A stretch of 64,000 nucleotides of DNA from Parvimonas sp. (GCA_022770425.1 JALEHY010000020.1:1-64000), one strand, 5' to 3'. Numbered from the stretch's first letter, positions 26,243 through 35,883 are shown. Made by a program: numbers and translations. The notes: generated by a model not told the origin, from the letters alone.

Positions 26243-26603
26243 TCAAATAAATTTAAAAAATATATTTTGTATAATCAAATGCTATCACAATACTTAAATA
26301 AAGTCAATGTTTTTTATGAAAATGTTTGTATTTTTAAATACAATTTATACATATTTGTTTATTTTAAATGTATTTTCTCATTATAATAATAAAATTTTGA
26401 CTATTCATTAACAAGTATTTTAAATTAAAAATCAATTTTCAAATTTTAAGTTTTGAATTTTATCTTACTAAAAATAAAAATTTTGATTGCATATTTATAT
26501 AATTATAATTTCAAACACTCCATTTCCTTTAAACTTTCGATAATACAATCCGCTTTTGTTTGGTCTTGATTAAATCTTTTATCTTTTAAAGCAATTACTT
26601 TTA
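26243..26603. repeat. Direct duplication, copy 2
   Basis: This is the counterpart of 25310-25667 and includes the end of the intact HAD gene. Its version of the 18-bp palindrome is eroded in one arm, and its -10 reads TAGCAT. Between this copy and the 112-aa gene (26100-26240) only AT-rich DNA with a 12-codon frame is seen. Confidence 0.9.
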
Positions 26604-27138
26604 TGTTTGCATTTTTACCTGCCTGTATTCCTATTGTTGAATCTTCGATTACATAACAATCATTTGGCAAAACTTTTAAAACTTCACAGGCTTTTAAGTA
26701 AATATCAGGACTCGGTTTGCTTTCTTTAACTTCATCTGCACTTATTATAAGGTCAAAATACTCAAAAATTTCGCATTCTTTTAATGCTTTTTCAATCGTT
26801 GACTTTGGACTTGAAGAACAAACCGCTGTTTTTATTTTATTTTCTTTTAAAAATAACAATATTTCTTTTACAAAAGGATTTAAAATTTTTTTATAATTAA
26901 TCGAATTTTCAGAAAAATATTTCCTATTTTCCTCTTCAATTTCAGAAATTGTATATTTTTTATTTAACATTTCAAAAAGCAAATTGTAAGTTCCTTTCAT
27001 ATCTGTTCCGATTAATTTGTAAATATCTTCAAGTTTCCCATTAAATCCTTTTTTGGAAATCCAGTCAAATGTTCCTTTCATATAAAACATTTCAGAATCA
27101 ATTAAAACTCCGTCCATATCAAAAAATACAGCTTTCAT
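26503..27138 (-). CDS. HAD family phosphatase (beta-phosphoglucomutase-like)
   Basis: This 211-aa subfamily I HAD hydrolase carries the nucleophile motif FFDMDGVLIDSE at residues 5-16, the motif II serine in VCSSSPKS near 107, the motif III lysine in ESKPSPDIY near 140 and the acidic motif IV in VIEDSTIGIQAG near 163. The cap domain lies at about 17-80. The substrate is a small phosphosugar or similar. It starts 9 bp after the hemW stop and is last in the lepB-lepA-hemW operon. Its 3' end has been duplicated 933 bp downstream. Confidence 0.9.
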   Translation of the reverse strand: MKAVFFDMDGVLIDSEMFYMKGTFDWISKKGFNGKLEDIYKLIGTDMKGTYNLLFEMLNKKYTISEIEEENRKYFSENSINYKKILNPFVKEILLFLKENKIKTAVCSSSPKSTIEKALKECEIFEYFDLIISADEVKESKPSPDIYLKACEVLKVLPNDCYVIEDSTIGIQAGKNANIKVIALKDKRFNQDQTKADCIIESLKEMECLKL

Positions 27139-27147
27139 AATTTCCCC

Positions 27148-28272
27148 CTAACAAATATCGACAAAAAAACTATCCATTATATCAAAACCTTTTTGAGTAA
27201 AATATATCCTATTTTCATTTATTTCAACTATATTATTTTCAACTGCCTTTTCAACAACTTTTTTATTTTCTTTCAAGAAATTCGCATCAAAAATTTTATT
27301 ATAATCTGAAATTAAAAACCCCTCTTTTAAACGCATATTCATTATAATGTATTCAAACTTTTTTGTAAAAATATCTAATTTTTCACTAAAATCTATCGGA
27401 ATATTACCGCTTTGTAATTCACTGATATACTTTGTAAGATTAACAGTATTTGAAAATCTTTCATCATTCAAGTAAGAATGCGACGAAATTCCAACCCCCA
27501 AATACTCTTTACAGTTCCAATACTTTTTGTTGTGAACGGATTGTTTTCCATATTTAGAAAAATTGGAAACTTCATATTGCTTAAGTCCTGTTTTTTCTAA
27601 ATTTTCAACTATCAGATGATACATTTTTCTTTCAACATCTTCATCTAAAAATTTCAATTTCCCTGCATTTTGTAACGATTTAAATTTAGTTTTTTCTTCA
27701 ATAATCAAAGCATAATAGGAAATGTGTTCAGGATTAATCTTTTTTACCATTTCTAAATCATATAAAATATCTTCAACAGTCTGACTTTGATAACCGAAAA
27801 TTAAATCCAAATTTATATCAAAATCAAATTTTTTTACCAATTCAATACTCTCAAGAGCTTCTTTTGAACTGTGATTTCTTCCGAGTTCTCTCAAAATTTT
27901 ATCATTAAAACTTTGTACTCCGATTGATAATCTGTTTATTTTTGATTTTTTATAAATTAATAACTTTTTCTCGTCAAAAGTTTTTGGATTTGTTTCAATG
28001 GTTATTTCAATATTTTCCAAAACAGTAAAATTTTTTCTGACTTCCTCTAAAATTTCAAAAATATATTCTCCTAAAATAAAACTCGGTGTGCCTCCCCCGA
28101 TAAATATAGAATCTATTAAAAAATCCTTTTGCCCCTTTAAATGTATTTCTTTTTTTAAAGCCTTTACATATTCCGAAACTTTAGAATTTGCTCCTTGAAA
28201 TGCTGTAAAATCACAATAATTACAAATTTTGTCACAAAAAGGAATGTGAATATATAATCCTAAATTTTTCAT
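27148..28272 (-). CDS. hemW: Radical SAM heme chaperone HemW
   Basis: HemW is the radical SAM relative of oxygen-independent coproporphyrinogen oxidase that handles heme rather than making it. The sequence has LYIHIPFCDKICNYCDF at the N-terminus (CxxxCxxC), IGGGTPSFI near residue 60 and the HemW heme-binding motif HNKKYW near 245. At 374 aa it has family length. I chose the ATG at 28272 because GGGAGAAAA precedes it; the upstream frame is inside the lepA terminator. Confidence 0.92.
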   Translation of the reverse strand: MKNLGLYIHIPFCDKICNYCDFTAFQGANSKVSEYVKALKKEIHLKGQKDFLIDSIFIGGGTPSFILGEYIFEILEEVRKNFTVLENIEITIETNPKTFDEKKLLIYKKSKINRLSIGVQSFNDKILRELGRNHSSKEALESIELVKKFDFDINLDLIFGYQSQTVEDILYDLEMVKKINPEHISYYALIIEEKTKFKSLQNAGKLKFLDEDVERKMYHLIVENLEKTGLKQYEVSNFSKYGKQSVHNKKYWNCKEYLGVGISSHSYLNDERFSNTVNLTKYISELQSGNIPIDFSEKLDIFTKKFEYIIMNMRLKEGFLISDYNKIFDANFLKENKKVVEKAVENNIVEINENRIYFTQKGFDIMDSFFVDIC

Positions 28273-28288
28273 TTTTCTCCCGTTAAAC

Positions 28289-28316
28289 AAAAAGCCTATT
28301 GTACAATAGGCTTTTT
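28289..28316 (-). terminator. Terminator after lepA
   Basis: A 14-bp self-complementary hairpin (AAAAAGCCTATTGT and its mirror) carries T-runs. Some readthrough into hemW is likely. Confidence 0.85.
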
Positions 28317-28319
28317 AAT

Positions 28320-30128
28320 CTATTTTTCATCATATTTTAATACTGCTAAAAATGCTTGTTGCGGCACTTCTACGCTACCGATTTGTTGCATTTTCTTTTT
28401 ACCTTCTTTTTGTTTTTCAAGTAATTTTCTCTTTCTTGAAATATCTCCACCGTAACATTTTGCAAGTACGTCTTTTCTTAATGCTCTTACAGTTTCTCTT
28501 GCAATTACTTTTGAACCGATTGATGCTTGAATAGGAACTGCAAATTGATGTCTTGGAATCTCATCTTTAAGTCTTTCAACGATATTTCTCGCTCTGTCAT
28601 AAGATTTTTCACGATGGACAATTATCGAAAAAGCATCTACCAAATCTCCGTTAATCAAAATATCAAGTTTTGCAAGATCTGAACGCTGATACCCTTTTAG
28701 TTCATAGTCAAGCGAAGCATACCCTTTTGTCTTTGATTTTAAGGCATCAAAAAAGTCATAAATAACTTCGTTTAACGGTAAAATATATCTAAGTGTAACT
28801 CTGTTTTGATCTAAATACTCCATATTTTCAAAAATTCCTCGTTTATTTTGACACAAATCCATAATAGTTCCGACATATTCTTTCGGCGTCATAATATGTG
28901 CTTCAACAATCGGTTCTTCCATATAATCTATTTCTGTTTCTTTAGGCAAATTACTTGGGTTTTGAATTTCAATAATTTCGCCCGTTTTCTTTTTGACTTT
29001 ATATATTACAGACGGAGCAGTAGTAATTATATTCAAGTCAAACTCTCTGTCAAGTCTTTCCTGAATTATTTCCATATGTAAAAGTCCAAGAAATCCGCAT
29101 CTAAAACCAAAACCTAAAGCAACAGAACTTTCAGGTTCAAAAGATAATGAAGCGTCATTTACTTGCAACTTCTCAAGTGCCTCTCTGACAGAATTAAAAT
29201 CTTCTCCCTCTGCAGGATAAATTCCGCAGTAAACCATCGGCACAACTTTTTTATATCCCGGTAATGCCTCAACTGTCGGATTATTAAAATCAGTTATCGT
29301 ATCTCCGACTCTTGCCTCTTTTACATTTTTTATACTTGCGACAACATATCCAACATCTCCTGCTTTTAAAACACCTGTTTGAACATTTCCGGATGCGGTA
29401 TATCCTACTTCGGTAACTTCAAATTTACCTTTTGTTGCCATCATAGAAATAGTCATTCCTTCTTTTAAAGTTCCTTCAACAACACGAACATAAGAAACTA
29501 CGCCTTTGTACGAATCATAGTATGAATCAAAAATAAGTGCTTTTAAAGGTGCATTTTCATCTCCTGTCGGAGCAGGAACATTTAAAACTATATCTTCCAA
29601 AACATCTTCTATATTAAGCCCCTCTTTAGCGGAAACTAAAGGTATTCCGTCAGTATCTATACCGATTATATCTTCAATTTCGTCTTTAACTTCATCTATT
29701 CTTGCAGAAGGTAAGTCTATTTTATTTATAACAGGCAACAGTTCCAAATCTTGTTCCAAAGCCAAATATACATTTGCTAAAGTCTGTGCTTCAACTCCTT
29801 GTGTAGCATCAACAACCAAAACAGCTCCCTCACAAGCAGCAAGACTTCTTGAAACTTCATAATTAAAGTCAACGTGACCCGGAGTGTCAATAAGATTTAA
29901 CATATAAGTTTCTTTGTCTTTAGCTTTATAAAAAAGTTTAACGGCTTTTAATTTTATCGTTATTCCTCTTTCTCTTTCAAGATCCATACTGTCTAAAACT
30001 TGCTCTTCCATTTCTCTTTTGGTAAGCATTCCCGTTGCTTCGATAAGTCTGTCGGCAAGAGTGGATTTACCATGATCAATATGAGCAATTATCGAAAAAT
30101 TTCTAATATTTTCTTGTTTTATATTCAT
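28320..30128 (-). CDS. lepA: Elongation factor 4 (LepA)
   Basis: LepA is a ribosome-associated GTPase that back-translocates or helps ribosome assembly. Sequence marks are [16 protein letters not shown] (P-loop) near residue 14, RGITIK (switch I), DTPGHVDF (G3), NKIDLPSA (G4), and a C-terminal domain with [15 protein letters not shown]. At 602 aa it has standard length. It starts 3 bp after the lepB stop. Confidence 0.97.
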   Translation of the reverse strand: MNIKQENIRNFSIIAHIDHGKSTLADRLIEATGMLTKREMEEQVLDSMDLERERGITIKLKAVKLFYKAKDKETYMLNLIDTPGHVDFNYEVSRSLAACEGAVLVVDATQGVEAQTLANVYLALEQDLELLPVINKIDLPSARIDEVKDEIEDIIGIDTDGIPLVSAKEGLNIEDVLEDIVLNVPAPTGDENAPLKALIFDSYYDSYKGVVSYVRVVEGTLKEGMTISMMATKGKFEVTEVGYTASGNVQTGVLKAGDVGYVVASIKNVKEARVGDTITDFNNPTVEALPGYKKVVPMVYCGIYPAEGEDFNSVREALEKLQVNDASLSFEPESSVALGFGFRCGFLGLLHMEIIQERLDREFDLNIITTAPSVIYKVKKKTGEIIEIQNPSNLPKETEIDYMEEPIVEAHIMTPKEYVGTIMDLCQNKRGIFENMEYLDQNRVTLRYILPLNEVIYDFFDALKSKTKGYASLDYELKGYQRSDLAKLDILINGDLVDAFSIIVHREKSYDRARNIVERLKDEIPRHQFAVPIQASIGSKVIARETVRALRKDVLAKCYGGDISRKRKLLEKQKEGKKKMQQIGSVEVPQQAFLAVLKYDEK

Positions 30129-30131
30129 AAA

Positions 30132-30728
30132 CTATTTTAACCCTCCAAAACTATTAAAAGGATAATATCTCAAAACAACTTTCCCAACAATATCAGACCT
30201 CGGAACAACTCCTAAATCTCTCCCATCTCTACTGTTTGAGCGATTATCCCCCAACACAAAAATATGATCCTTAGGAACAACCCACTTCGTATTTTCATTA
30301 TGTGGTGTGGTAATATTTGTACTTACATAATCTTCTTCAAGCATTTTCCCATTAAGATACACTCTGTTTTCTATTATTTCAACAGTGTCTCCCTCAACTC
30401 CGATAACACGTTTCAAATAATATTTCTTTGCACTTGGCACATAAAAATCTATAATATCTCCACGAGTTATATTTTTCTTCATAAAAAACAATTTATTTAC
30501 CAAAAGTCTGTCCCCATGATTAACTGTGGGGTTCATACTTCTACCATCAACAACTGTACTGCTAACAACGAAAGTCCTAAGACCGAAACTCAAAACAAGA
30601 GCTATAACAATCACCTTTACATAATCTATCACTGTATTTAAAAAACTGTCCTTTTTACAAATATTTTTTTCTGAATTTTCTGAATCTTTATTTTCACTGT
30701 CAATAAACAAATCTCTATCACTGTCCAT
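30132..30728 (-). CDS. lepB: Signal peptidase I
   Basis: This 198-aa type I signal peptidase removes signal peptides outside the membrane. It has one N-terminal membrane anchor (about residues 34-54), the catalytic serine in GRSMNPT near 65, the lysine in KKYYLKRVIG near 105 and the box E sequence GDNRSNSRDGR near 160. AGGAGGATTAGT precedes the ATG. The -10 TATAAT is near 30770. It heads the lepB-lepA-hemW-HAD operon. Confidence 0.95.
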   Translation of the reverse strand: MDSDRDLFIDSENKDSENSEKNICKKDSFLNTVIDYVKVIVIALVLSFGLRTFVVSSTVVDGRSMNPTVNHGDRLLVNKLFFMKKNITRGDIIDFYVPSAKKYYLKRVIGVEGDTVEIIENRVYLNGKMLEEDYVSTNITTPHNENTKWVVPKDHIFVLGDNRSNSRDGRDLGVVPRSDIVGKVVLRYYPFNSFGGLK

Positions 30729-30836
30729 ACTAATCCTCCTAACCTTTTTAATTCTTTAAACTGAATTATATTATATCATAAATTAGTTAATTTTTTAATC
30801 CTAAAGATTATTACTCATAAAAAATTTTTTAAGTAT

Positions 30837-30887
30837 AATTTAAAAGGAATGTATTATACTAATTACAGATTACATTCCTTTTAAATT
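30837..30887 (-). terminator. Hairpin after FtsX-type ABC operon
   Basis: A perfect 17-bp stem (AATTTAAAAGGAATGTA and its complement) surrounds a 17-base loop. It lies about 100 bp past the ABC ATPase stop and lacks a long T-run. Confidence 0.5.
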
Positions 30888-30981
30888 ATTTCTTTACTTG
30901 TCCATATTTATGAGACCGATTTAAATTTTAAAATCATTTTATATTAAACTTTTTTACAAAACTGACGAAATATTTTTTTAT

Positions 30982-31680
30982 TTATAAATCTCTTTTGAAT
31001 TTTCCGTCTTCTAAATTATAATGTATATATTCCGAAGTTTGCCTTAAATTATCTACAATATTTAAATCGTGAGTTACAACTATTAAAGTTTTTTCATTTC
31101 CTATAATTTTTTTAATATAATTAATAGCTTTTAACTTTAGTTTACTGCTTAAAGCGCTTGTAGGTTCATCTAAAATTATAATGTCCGGATCATTCACTAT
31201 TGCTCTTGCTATTGCAACACGTTGTTTTTCCCCGCCTGAGAGAGTTTTTACTTTTTGTCTTAACAAATTCTCTATCTCTAAATTTCTACAAACTTCTCTA
31301 ATTCTTTGTTTTCTTTCGCTTCTTTTATATTTTTTGGAATATATTAAAGGAATTACTATATTATCAAAAGTTGTTTCATCCTCCAATAAATTATATTCTT
31401 GAAAGAAAAAACCAAAAACTTCATTTCTAAGTCTTGCAATTTCTGTTGTAGACAAATTACTTATATCTTTACCGTTGATAAAATATTCTCCGGAATAATT
31501 TTTATCTAACAGTCCCAAAATTTTCAGGAAAGTAGTTTTTCCGACACCGTTTTCTCCTGTTATAATAATTTTATCTCCTTTTTCAATTTCTATATTACAG
31601 TCATCCAGAACAACCAACTCTGTTTGTTTGTTTTCGTTATAAGCCTTTTTTAGATTTTTTAATTTAATCACTCTACTCAC
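30982..31680 (-). CDS. ABC transporter ATPase (MacB/LolD type)
   Basis: This 232-aa stand-alone ATPase has Walker A TGENGVGKTTFLK near residue 42, Q-loop FFFQEYNLLED, signature LSGGEKQRVAIARA near 143 and Walker B IIILDEPTSAL. It pairs with the two FtsX-like permeases just upstream, overlapping the second by 8 bp. Such three-gene sets act in peptide sensing, export or resistance. The substrate is unknown. Confidence 0.92.
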   Translation of the reverse strand: MSRVIKLKNLKKAYNENKQTELVVLDDCNIEIEKGDKIIITGENGVGKTTFLKILGLLDKNYSGEYFINGKDISNLSTTEIARLRNEVFGFFFQEYNLLEDETTFDNIVIPLIYSKKYKRSERKQRIREVCRNLEIENLLRQKVKTLSGGEKQRVAIARAIVNDPDIIILDEPTSALSSKLKLKAINYIKKIIGNEKTLIVVTHDLNIVDNLRQTSEYIHYNLEDGKFKRDL

Positions 31681-32701
31681 CTTCCATTACAGTTGCAGTT
31701 AAATCTTCACGAGTTAACATATTTAAGATAACAAATTCTAAAATTATCAAATAAATCAAATTTGAAAATATATTTACTGAAAATACAGTATTAAACATAA
31801 ATCTGTTAAGCAAATTAAAAAAGATAAAGTTCATAAAAATCAAAGTAAAAACAAATACTGAATTTCTGATAAATATTCCTTTTTTTGTTGCTCCGCATAT
31901 TATATGAATTCTATATTCCCTAAAAAGTTTTTTGTATAAACTTTTAATGAAAATACCTAAGGAAATTATAAAAGAAACTAAAAGCAAAATTGTGTAAAAA
32001 TATACATACTTTAATATAAAACTAATTTCTTCATTTTGATAACTTATATGTTTTTTAAACACAATATCATTATTTAAAATCGCTTTTTCAAATTCAATAT
32101 CAAGTCCGTTTTTTATATCTTCATTGTTAAATTTAACATTTTCTATTAAATTCATTACATCATTGTGTGTTAATTTAAAATTCGATAAGGAACTATATTT
32201 GTTATCAAAACTTACAAAAGTTAATTCCCTGTCTTTAAATTCCACATCAATATTTACTAATTTTAATTTTTTATTGTCTATTTCATCAATCGAAATTTCT
32301 TTTAAGTTTTTTTCCTTTTGAATCAGTAAATCTAAATTATTTTTATATACTGCAAATAAAATTCTGTTTTCAGAATTTTTTTGAAACTTTCCAACTAAAA
32401 CAAACAGTGAAACACCATACTCCTCATTAATCTTTTCACACTGAGTTTGTGAATATCCTCCGTTTTCAAGGATTTTTTCAACTCTTGATCTGACATTTAC
32501 AAAATCATACATATCATAAGAAACAGGTACCGCAAAATAATTAATGTTAACTTTATTTTTTTCTTTAAAAATTTCAATCAAAGAAGATGTAGATGCAACT
32601 ACAATAAGGGTTATAGAAGCAATGAATAATAAAAATAAAATAAAATTTTTTATATTTTTTAATAAGTCTTTAAATCCCAGTTTTATATTATCTATAATCA
32701 T
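31673..32701 (-). CDS. FtsX-like ABC permease
   Basis: This 342-aa protein has an N-terminal membrane helix (about residues 17-38), an extracytoplasmic domain of roughly 190 residues and three C-terminal helices. The coupling segment EYRIHIICGATKKGI resembles the FtsX/MacB loop. It lies between its sister permease (5 bp upstream) and the ATPase gene (8-bp overlap). Confidence 0.8.
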   Translation of the reverse strand: MIIDNIKLGFKDLLKNIKNFILFLLFIASITLIVVASTSSLIEIFKEKNKVNINYFAVPVSYDMYDFVNVRSRVEKILENGGYSQTQCEKINEEYGVSLFVLVGKFQKNSENRILFAVYKNNLDLLIQKEKNLKEISIDEIDNKKLKLVNIDVEFKDRELTFVSFDNKYSSLSNFKLTHNDVMNLIENVKFNNEDIKNGLDIEFEKAILNNDIVFKKHISYQNEEISFILKYVYFYTILLLVSFIISLGIFIKSLYKKLFREYRIHIICGATKKGIFIRNSVFVFTLIFMNFIFFNLLNRFMFNTVFSVNIFSNLIYLIILEFVILNMLTREDLTATVMEGE

Positions 32702-32705
32702 AGTA

Positions 32706-33710
32706 TCACCTCATCGCTCCCTTTGTCTTTTTTAATGTAAATGAAAACTTTACCCAAGTTAAAACCATTGAAGTTATAGTTATAAAAATTGAAACTCCCA
32801 AAAGTTCTGTAAAGGATAAATAATTTTTACTCATATAGTTCAAATATACATTCATAATAACTACTGAAAACAATCCAGAAATCACATTAAAGTAACATAA
32901 TTGCTTAATAAAATTTTTCAACACTTCTTTGAATGACGCTCCACACTCCAAACATATCCTAAAGTATTTATTATATTTTGAAAGATAAACTACAAAAACG
33001 TAACAAAATATTACATAGGTAGATATTACCCCTTGAAATATAAATGTTGGATATTTATATTTCAAAGAATTGAGTACACTATTTAACAAAGGTTTTCTAT
33101 TATTAAATTCAACTTCATCATACCCAAAAGATTTTATTTTTTCTTTAACAATTTTTAAACTTTTAGTATTTTCCGAATCAATATAAATATTATCAAATGA
33201 AGTTGAAGATAAGAAAAATAAATTAGACACAACTTTCACTCCGCTTTTATAAATATCAGACTCCGTCATAAAAATGTTAATATATTCAGCGTCTTTAACC
33301 TCAGATATCTCAACATTAATTTCATCAAGTCTTTTATCAAATGCTGTATCTATATTAATAGCTACATTTTTCTTTTCTCTGTAATCGTCCATACTAAAAT
33401 ATCTACGATGACCTAATTCATAGATTTTACTTGCATTGTAATAATAATTCATAGTCGGATTGTACAGTCCTATTAATCCTTCTGTTTTAGTTTCGGCTAT
33501 AACATTTACATCGTCATACTCAAGTAAAAAATCAAAACTGTTTTCACTTTTTGTAACATTGTTATTGGATTTTAATTTCACAAAATTTTCACTCATATGA
33601 TAATCGGTAGTCTTTAAATCTCTGCCTACAACATAATTTAATCCTAAAATCATTATACAATTTAAAACCGACAACAAAATTATTATAATTTTATTTTGCC
33701 TTATCTTCAT
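32706..33710 (-). CDS. FtsX-like ABC permease
   Basis: This 334-aa protein has the same plan as its neighbour: one N-terminal helix (about 10-30), a large outside domain and three C-terminal helices. The coupling loop is YFRICLECGASFKEVL. The two permeases are diverged in sequence, suggesting a heterodimeric membrane part. I chose the ATG at 33710, preceded by GGAGGAGGCT. It is the first gene of the operon, downstream of a promoter overlapped by an inverted repeat. Confidence 0.78.
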   Translation of the reverse strand: MKIRQNKIIIILLSVLNCIMILGLNYVVGRDLKTTDYHMSENFVKLKSNNNVTKSENSFDFLLEYDDVNVIAETKTEGLIGLYNPTMNYYYNASKIYELGHRRYFSMDDYREKKNVAINIDTAFDKRLDEINVEISEVKDAEYINIFMTESDIYKSGVKVVSNLFFLSSTSFDNIYIDSENTKSLKIVKEKIKSFGYDEVEFNNRKPLLNSVLNSLKYKYPTFIFQGVISTYVIFCYVFVVYLSKYNKYFRICLECGASFKEVLKNFIKQLCYFNVISGLFSVVIMNVYLNYMSKNYLSFTELLGVSIFITITSMVLTWVKFSFTLKKTKGAMR

Positions 33711-33756
33711 AGCCTCCTCCTTTTTATTTAAATTTATCAACATCTCTATAACACTT

Positions 33757-33799
33757 TATAGTACAATCTTACTATACCAAATATTAACAAACTTGTCAA
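33757..33799 (-). promoter_or_regulatory. Promoter with inverted repeat, FtsX-type ABC operon
   Basis: TTGACA (33794-33799) and TATAGT (33771-33776) have a 17-bp spacer. TATAGTA-N6-TACTATA (33757-33776) is a perfect inverted repeat overlapping the -10 and start point. Confidence 0.75.
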
Positions 33800-33970
33800 T
33801 CGTTTTTAGATTTTATTTCATATTGAAATTGCAAGGTATCAGAAGATATAAATGATAGATTATAAAATGTTTTACTAAACTCTTTTATTTATTTAAATCT
33901 AATTTAGAAAATTTTTAAAAATACTGCTTATATTTGATAATTTGTCATTAATGCTTAAAAGTATACTTCT

Positions 33971-34771
33971 TCAATACCTTATTGTAATATCTGAACTTTG
34001 TAACTTTATAATTTCATTTTCCTTTTTTATGATAAGAGCCCCGTTCTCATCTATATCAAGTGCTTTTGCCTCATAATTTGTATTGTTTTGATGTACTGTT
34101 ATTGTTTTTCCTATAACACAAGAATTTTTCTTATATATTTCCATATATTCTTGTTTTTCGTAAAAATATTTGTCAAAAAAGTTTATAATTTCAGAAATTA
34201 AATCATTTCTTGAAACTATCATATCTGTATAGTTTTCAATAGAAGTAGCTATGTTATCTAAATTGCCGTAAAAAGTATTTTCTTTTACATTTAATCCTAT
34301 TCCCACTACCATAGCGTCAATAATTTTACTGTTTAAATTTACTTGTGTTTCACACAATATTCCCCCGATTTTTAATCTATTAAAAATTATATCATTGACC
34401 CATTTAAGTTTAACTTCAACATTATAAAGTGACTTTATGGCAGACCAAATAGCTACTGAGGTCAAAATTGTCAATTTTAAACTTTCTTGAATTGAACAAT
34501 TTGGATTAACAAAAATTGACATATATATTCCTTTATTTTTTTCAGATATGAATTTTCTACCGTTTTTTCCATAACCTCCCGTTTGTTCATTACTTATAAC
34601 AATAGTTCCAAATTCTTTTTTTTCAATATTTGATTTTAAATATTTATTTGTAGACTCAATTCTGTCGAATATTTCAATGTTATGTTTGTATTTTAATTTT
34701 TTTAAAATTTTTCTTTTATCTAAATTATCGGATTCATTTTCTCTGTTGTTTTTATATTTTAAATTATTCAT
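33971..34771 (-). CDS. birA: Biotin-protein ligase (no DNA-binding domain)
   Basis: BirA attaches biotin to AccB. The ligase core shows ESTNKYLK near residue 38, a GGYGKNGRKF variant of the biotinyl-AMP loop near 66, LKWVNDIIFNRLKIGGIL near 123 and a C-terminal SH3-like domain. At 266 aa it lacks the N-terminal helix-turn-helix, so it cannot repress transcription. No Shine-Dalgarno precedes the ATG. The promoter -10 ends 7 bp before the ATG, suggesting a leaderless mRNA. It is divergent from the FabT-like gene. Confidence 0.92.
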   Translation of the reverse strand: MNNLKYKNNRENESDNLDKRKILKKLKYKHNIEIFDRIESTNKYLKSNIEKKEFGTIVISNEQTGGYGKNGRKFISEKNKGIYMSIFVNPNCSIQESLKLTILTSVAIWSAIKSLYNVEVKLKWVNDIIFNRLKIGGILCETQVNLNSKIIDAMVVGIGLNVKENTFYGNLDNIATSIENYTDMIVSRNDLISEIINFFDKYFYEKQEYMEIYKKNSCVIGKTITVHQNNTNYEAKALDIDENGALIIKKENEIIKLQSSDITIRY

Positions 34772-34777
34772 AATTTA

Positions 34778-34805
34778 ATTATACATAATTTAACTTAAAA
34801 TGCAA
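34778..34805 (-). promoter_or_regulatory. Promoter of birA (leaderless start)
   Basis: TTGCAT (34800-34805) and TATAAT (34778-34783) are 16 bp apart. The predicted start point falls on the birA ATG. Confidence 0.55.
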
Positions 34806-34818
34806 TCTTACATCTGTA

Positions 34819-34847
34819 TTGACACAAAGCAAATACTATTATATACT
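34819..34847 (+). promoter_or_regulatory. Promoter of fabT-like gene
   Basis: TTGACA (34819-34824) and TATACT (34842-34847) are separated by 17 bp. TATAC-TT-GTATA overlaps the -10 as a short palindrome. Confidence 0.85.
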
Positions 34848-34869
34848 TGTATATACCGAGGAGGTTATT

Positions 34870-35361
34870 ATGGCTGAAAACAAAACAAGACAAACGTTAA
34901 ATGAATTACTGGTAGACTTATTTAATTTCATTTTATATATACAAGAAAAACATATGAGAGAAAAAGGTGTTACGCTTACAATGTCTGAGGTGCATTTGTT
35001 AGAAAGTGTTATAAAATCAAAAAATAATACTGTTACAAATATCGCAGATGCAATGCTTATCACAAAAGGAACTTTTTCTGTAAATGCAAGCAGACTTATA
35101 AAAAAAGGATATTTAATAAAATACAAAGATGAAGAAGATAAAAGAATTGTAAGGGTTGAAATTACAGATAAAGCAAGAAAAGTTTTAAAAATACACGATG
35201 AATTTCACGAAAATCTTATAGATCGTGCTCTTGAAGATTTAAATTTGTCAGATAATGAAACTTTAAATAAGAGTTTTGAATCAATATTGAATTATTTTAA
35301 AACTGAATATAAAAAAATGTCAAAAAAAGAAGTTAAAAAACTTGCAAAAAAAGATAATTAA
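34870..35361 (+). CDS. fabT: MarR family regulator, FabT-like
   Basis: This 163-aa MarR-type winged helix repressor has its recognition region in TNIADAMLITKGTFSVNASRLIKKG and wing KDEEDKRIVRVEIT, matching FabT-type regulators. It ends in a lysine-rich tail. I chose the ATG at 34870 because GAGGAGGTTATT precedes it. It lies convergent to the fab operon end and divergent from birA. The fab operon promoter carries a FabT-type palindrome, making this gene the likely repressor, with acyl-ACP as co-repressor in the known family. Confidence 0.82.
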   Translation: MAENKTRQTLNELLVDLFNFILYIQEKHMREKGVTLTMSEVHLLESVIKSKNNTVTNIADAMLITKGTFSVNASRLIKKGYLIKYKDEEDKRIVRVEITDKARKVLKIHDEFHENLIDRALEDLNLSDNETLNKSFESILNYFKTEYKKMSKKEVKKLAKKDN

Positions 35362-35373
35362 ATAAACACTTTA

Positions 35374-35399
35374 AAATCCCATAATAGCTTATGGGATTT
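35374..35399. terminator. Convergent terminator between fabT and fabZ
   Basis: AAATCCCATAA-TAGC-TTATGGGATTT is an 11-bp perfect stem, followed by GTTTTTC rightward and TTTTAAAG leftward. Confidence 0.8.
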
Positions 35400-35448
35400 G
35401 TTTTTCAAAATATTTTTTATTCACAAGTTAAGTTATAATATTTATGTT

Positions 35449-35880
35449 CTAATCTCCAACCGAACAAATTATCTCTCCGCTACAAACGACAACATCTTTA
35501 ACTGTTGCAAAAACTTCTGCAATATAGACATTTGCTTTACTGTTTATAAACTTTACTTTTAAGTTCATAACATCTCCGGGAATAACCTTTTTTTTAAATC
35601 TCACCTTATTTACCCCTGCAAAATACGCTATTTTATCTTTAAATTTTTCTCTACTTAACAGCAAAATACATCCTGTCTGTGCCAACGCTTCAAGAATTAA
35701 AACTCCCGGCATAACATGTTTTTGAGGAAAATGTCCTACAAATTGCATTTCATTTGCCGTAATGCATTTAGTTCCTATTATTTCCGTTTTTTCCTCATTT
35801 ATATAATCTATTCTGTCTACCAACAAAAAAGGAAATCTATGAGGTATTATCTTTTGAATTTCATCTGAATTATATACCAT
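35449..35880 (-). CDS. fabZ: 3-hydroxyacyl-ACP dehydratase FabZ
   Basis: FabZ dehydrates 3-hydroxyacyl-ACP in the elongation cycle. This 143-aa hot-dog protein carries IPHRFPFLLVDRI at residues 10-22 and the catalytic segment GHFPQKHVMPGVLILEALAQ at 49-68 (His and Glu). It is last in the fab operon, 3 bp after fabF. No fabA, fabM or fabN was seen here, so this sequence does not explain unsaturated fatty acid synthesis. Confidence 0.96.
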   Translation of the reverse strand: MVYNSDEIQKIIPHRFPFLLVDRIDYINEEKTEIIGTKCITANEMQFVGHFPQKHVMPGVLILEALAQTGCILLLSREKFKDKIAYFAGVNKVRFKKKVIPGDVMNLKVKFINSKANVYIAEVFATVKDVVVCSGEIICSVGD

Positions 35881-35883
35881 AAT

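Noticed and set aside
30264..30641. 125-codon plus-strand frame inside lepB
   Set aside because: It is antisense to a complete signal peptidase gene and has no start signals.
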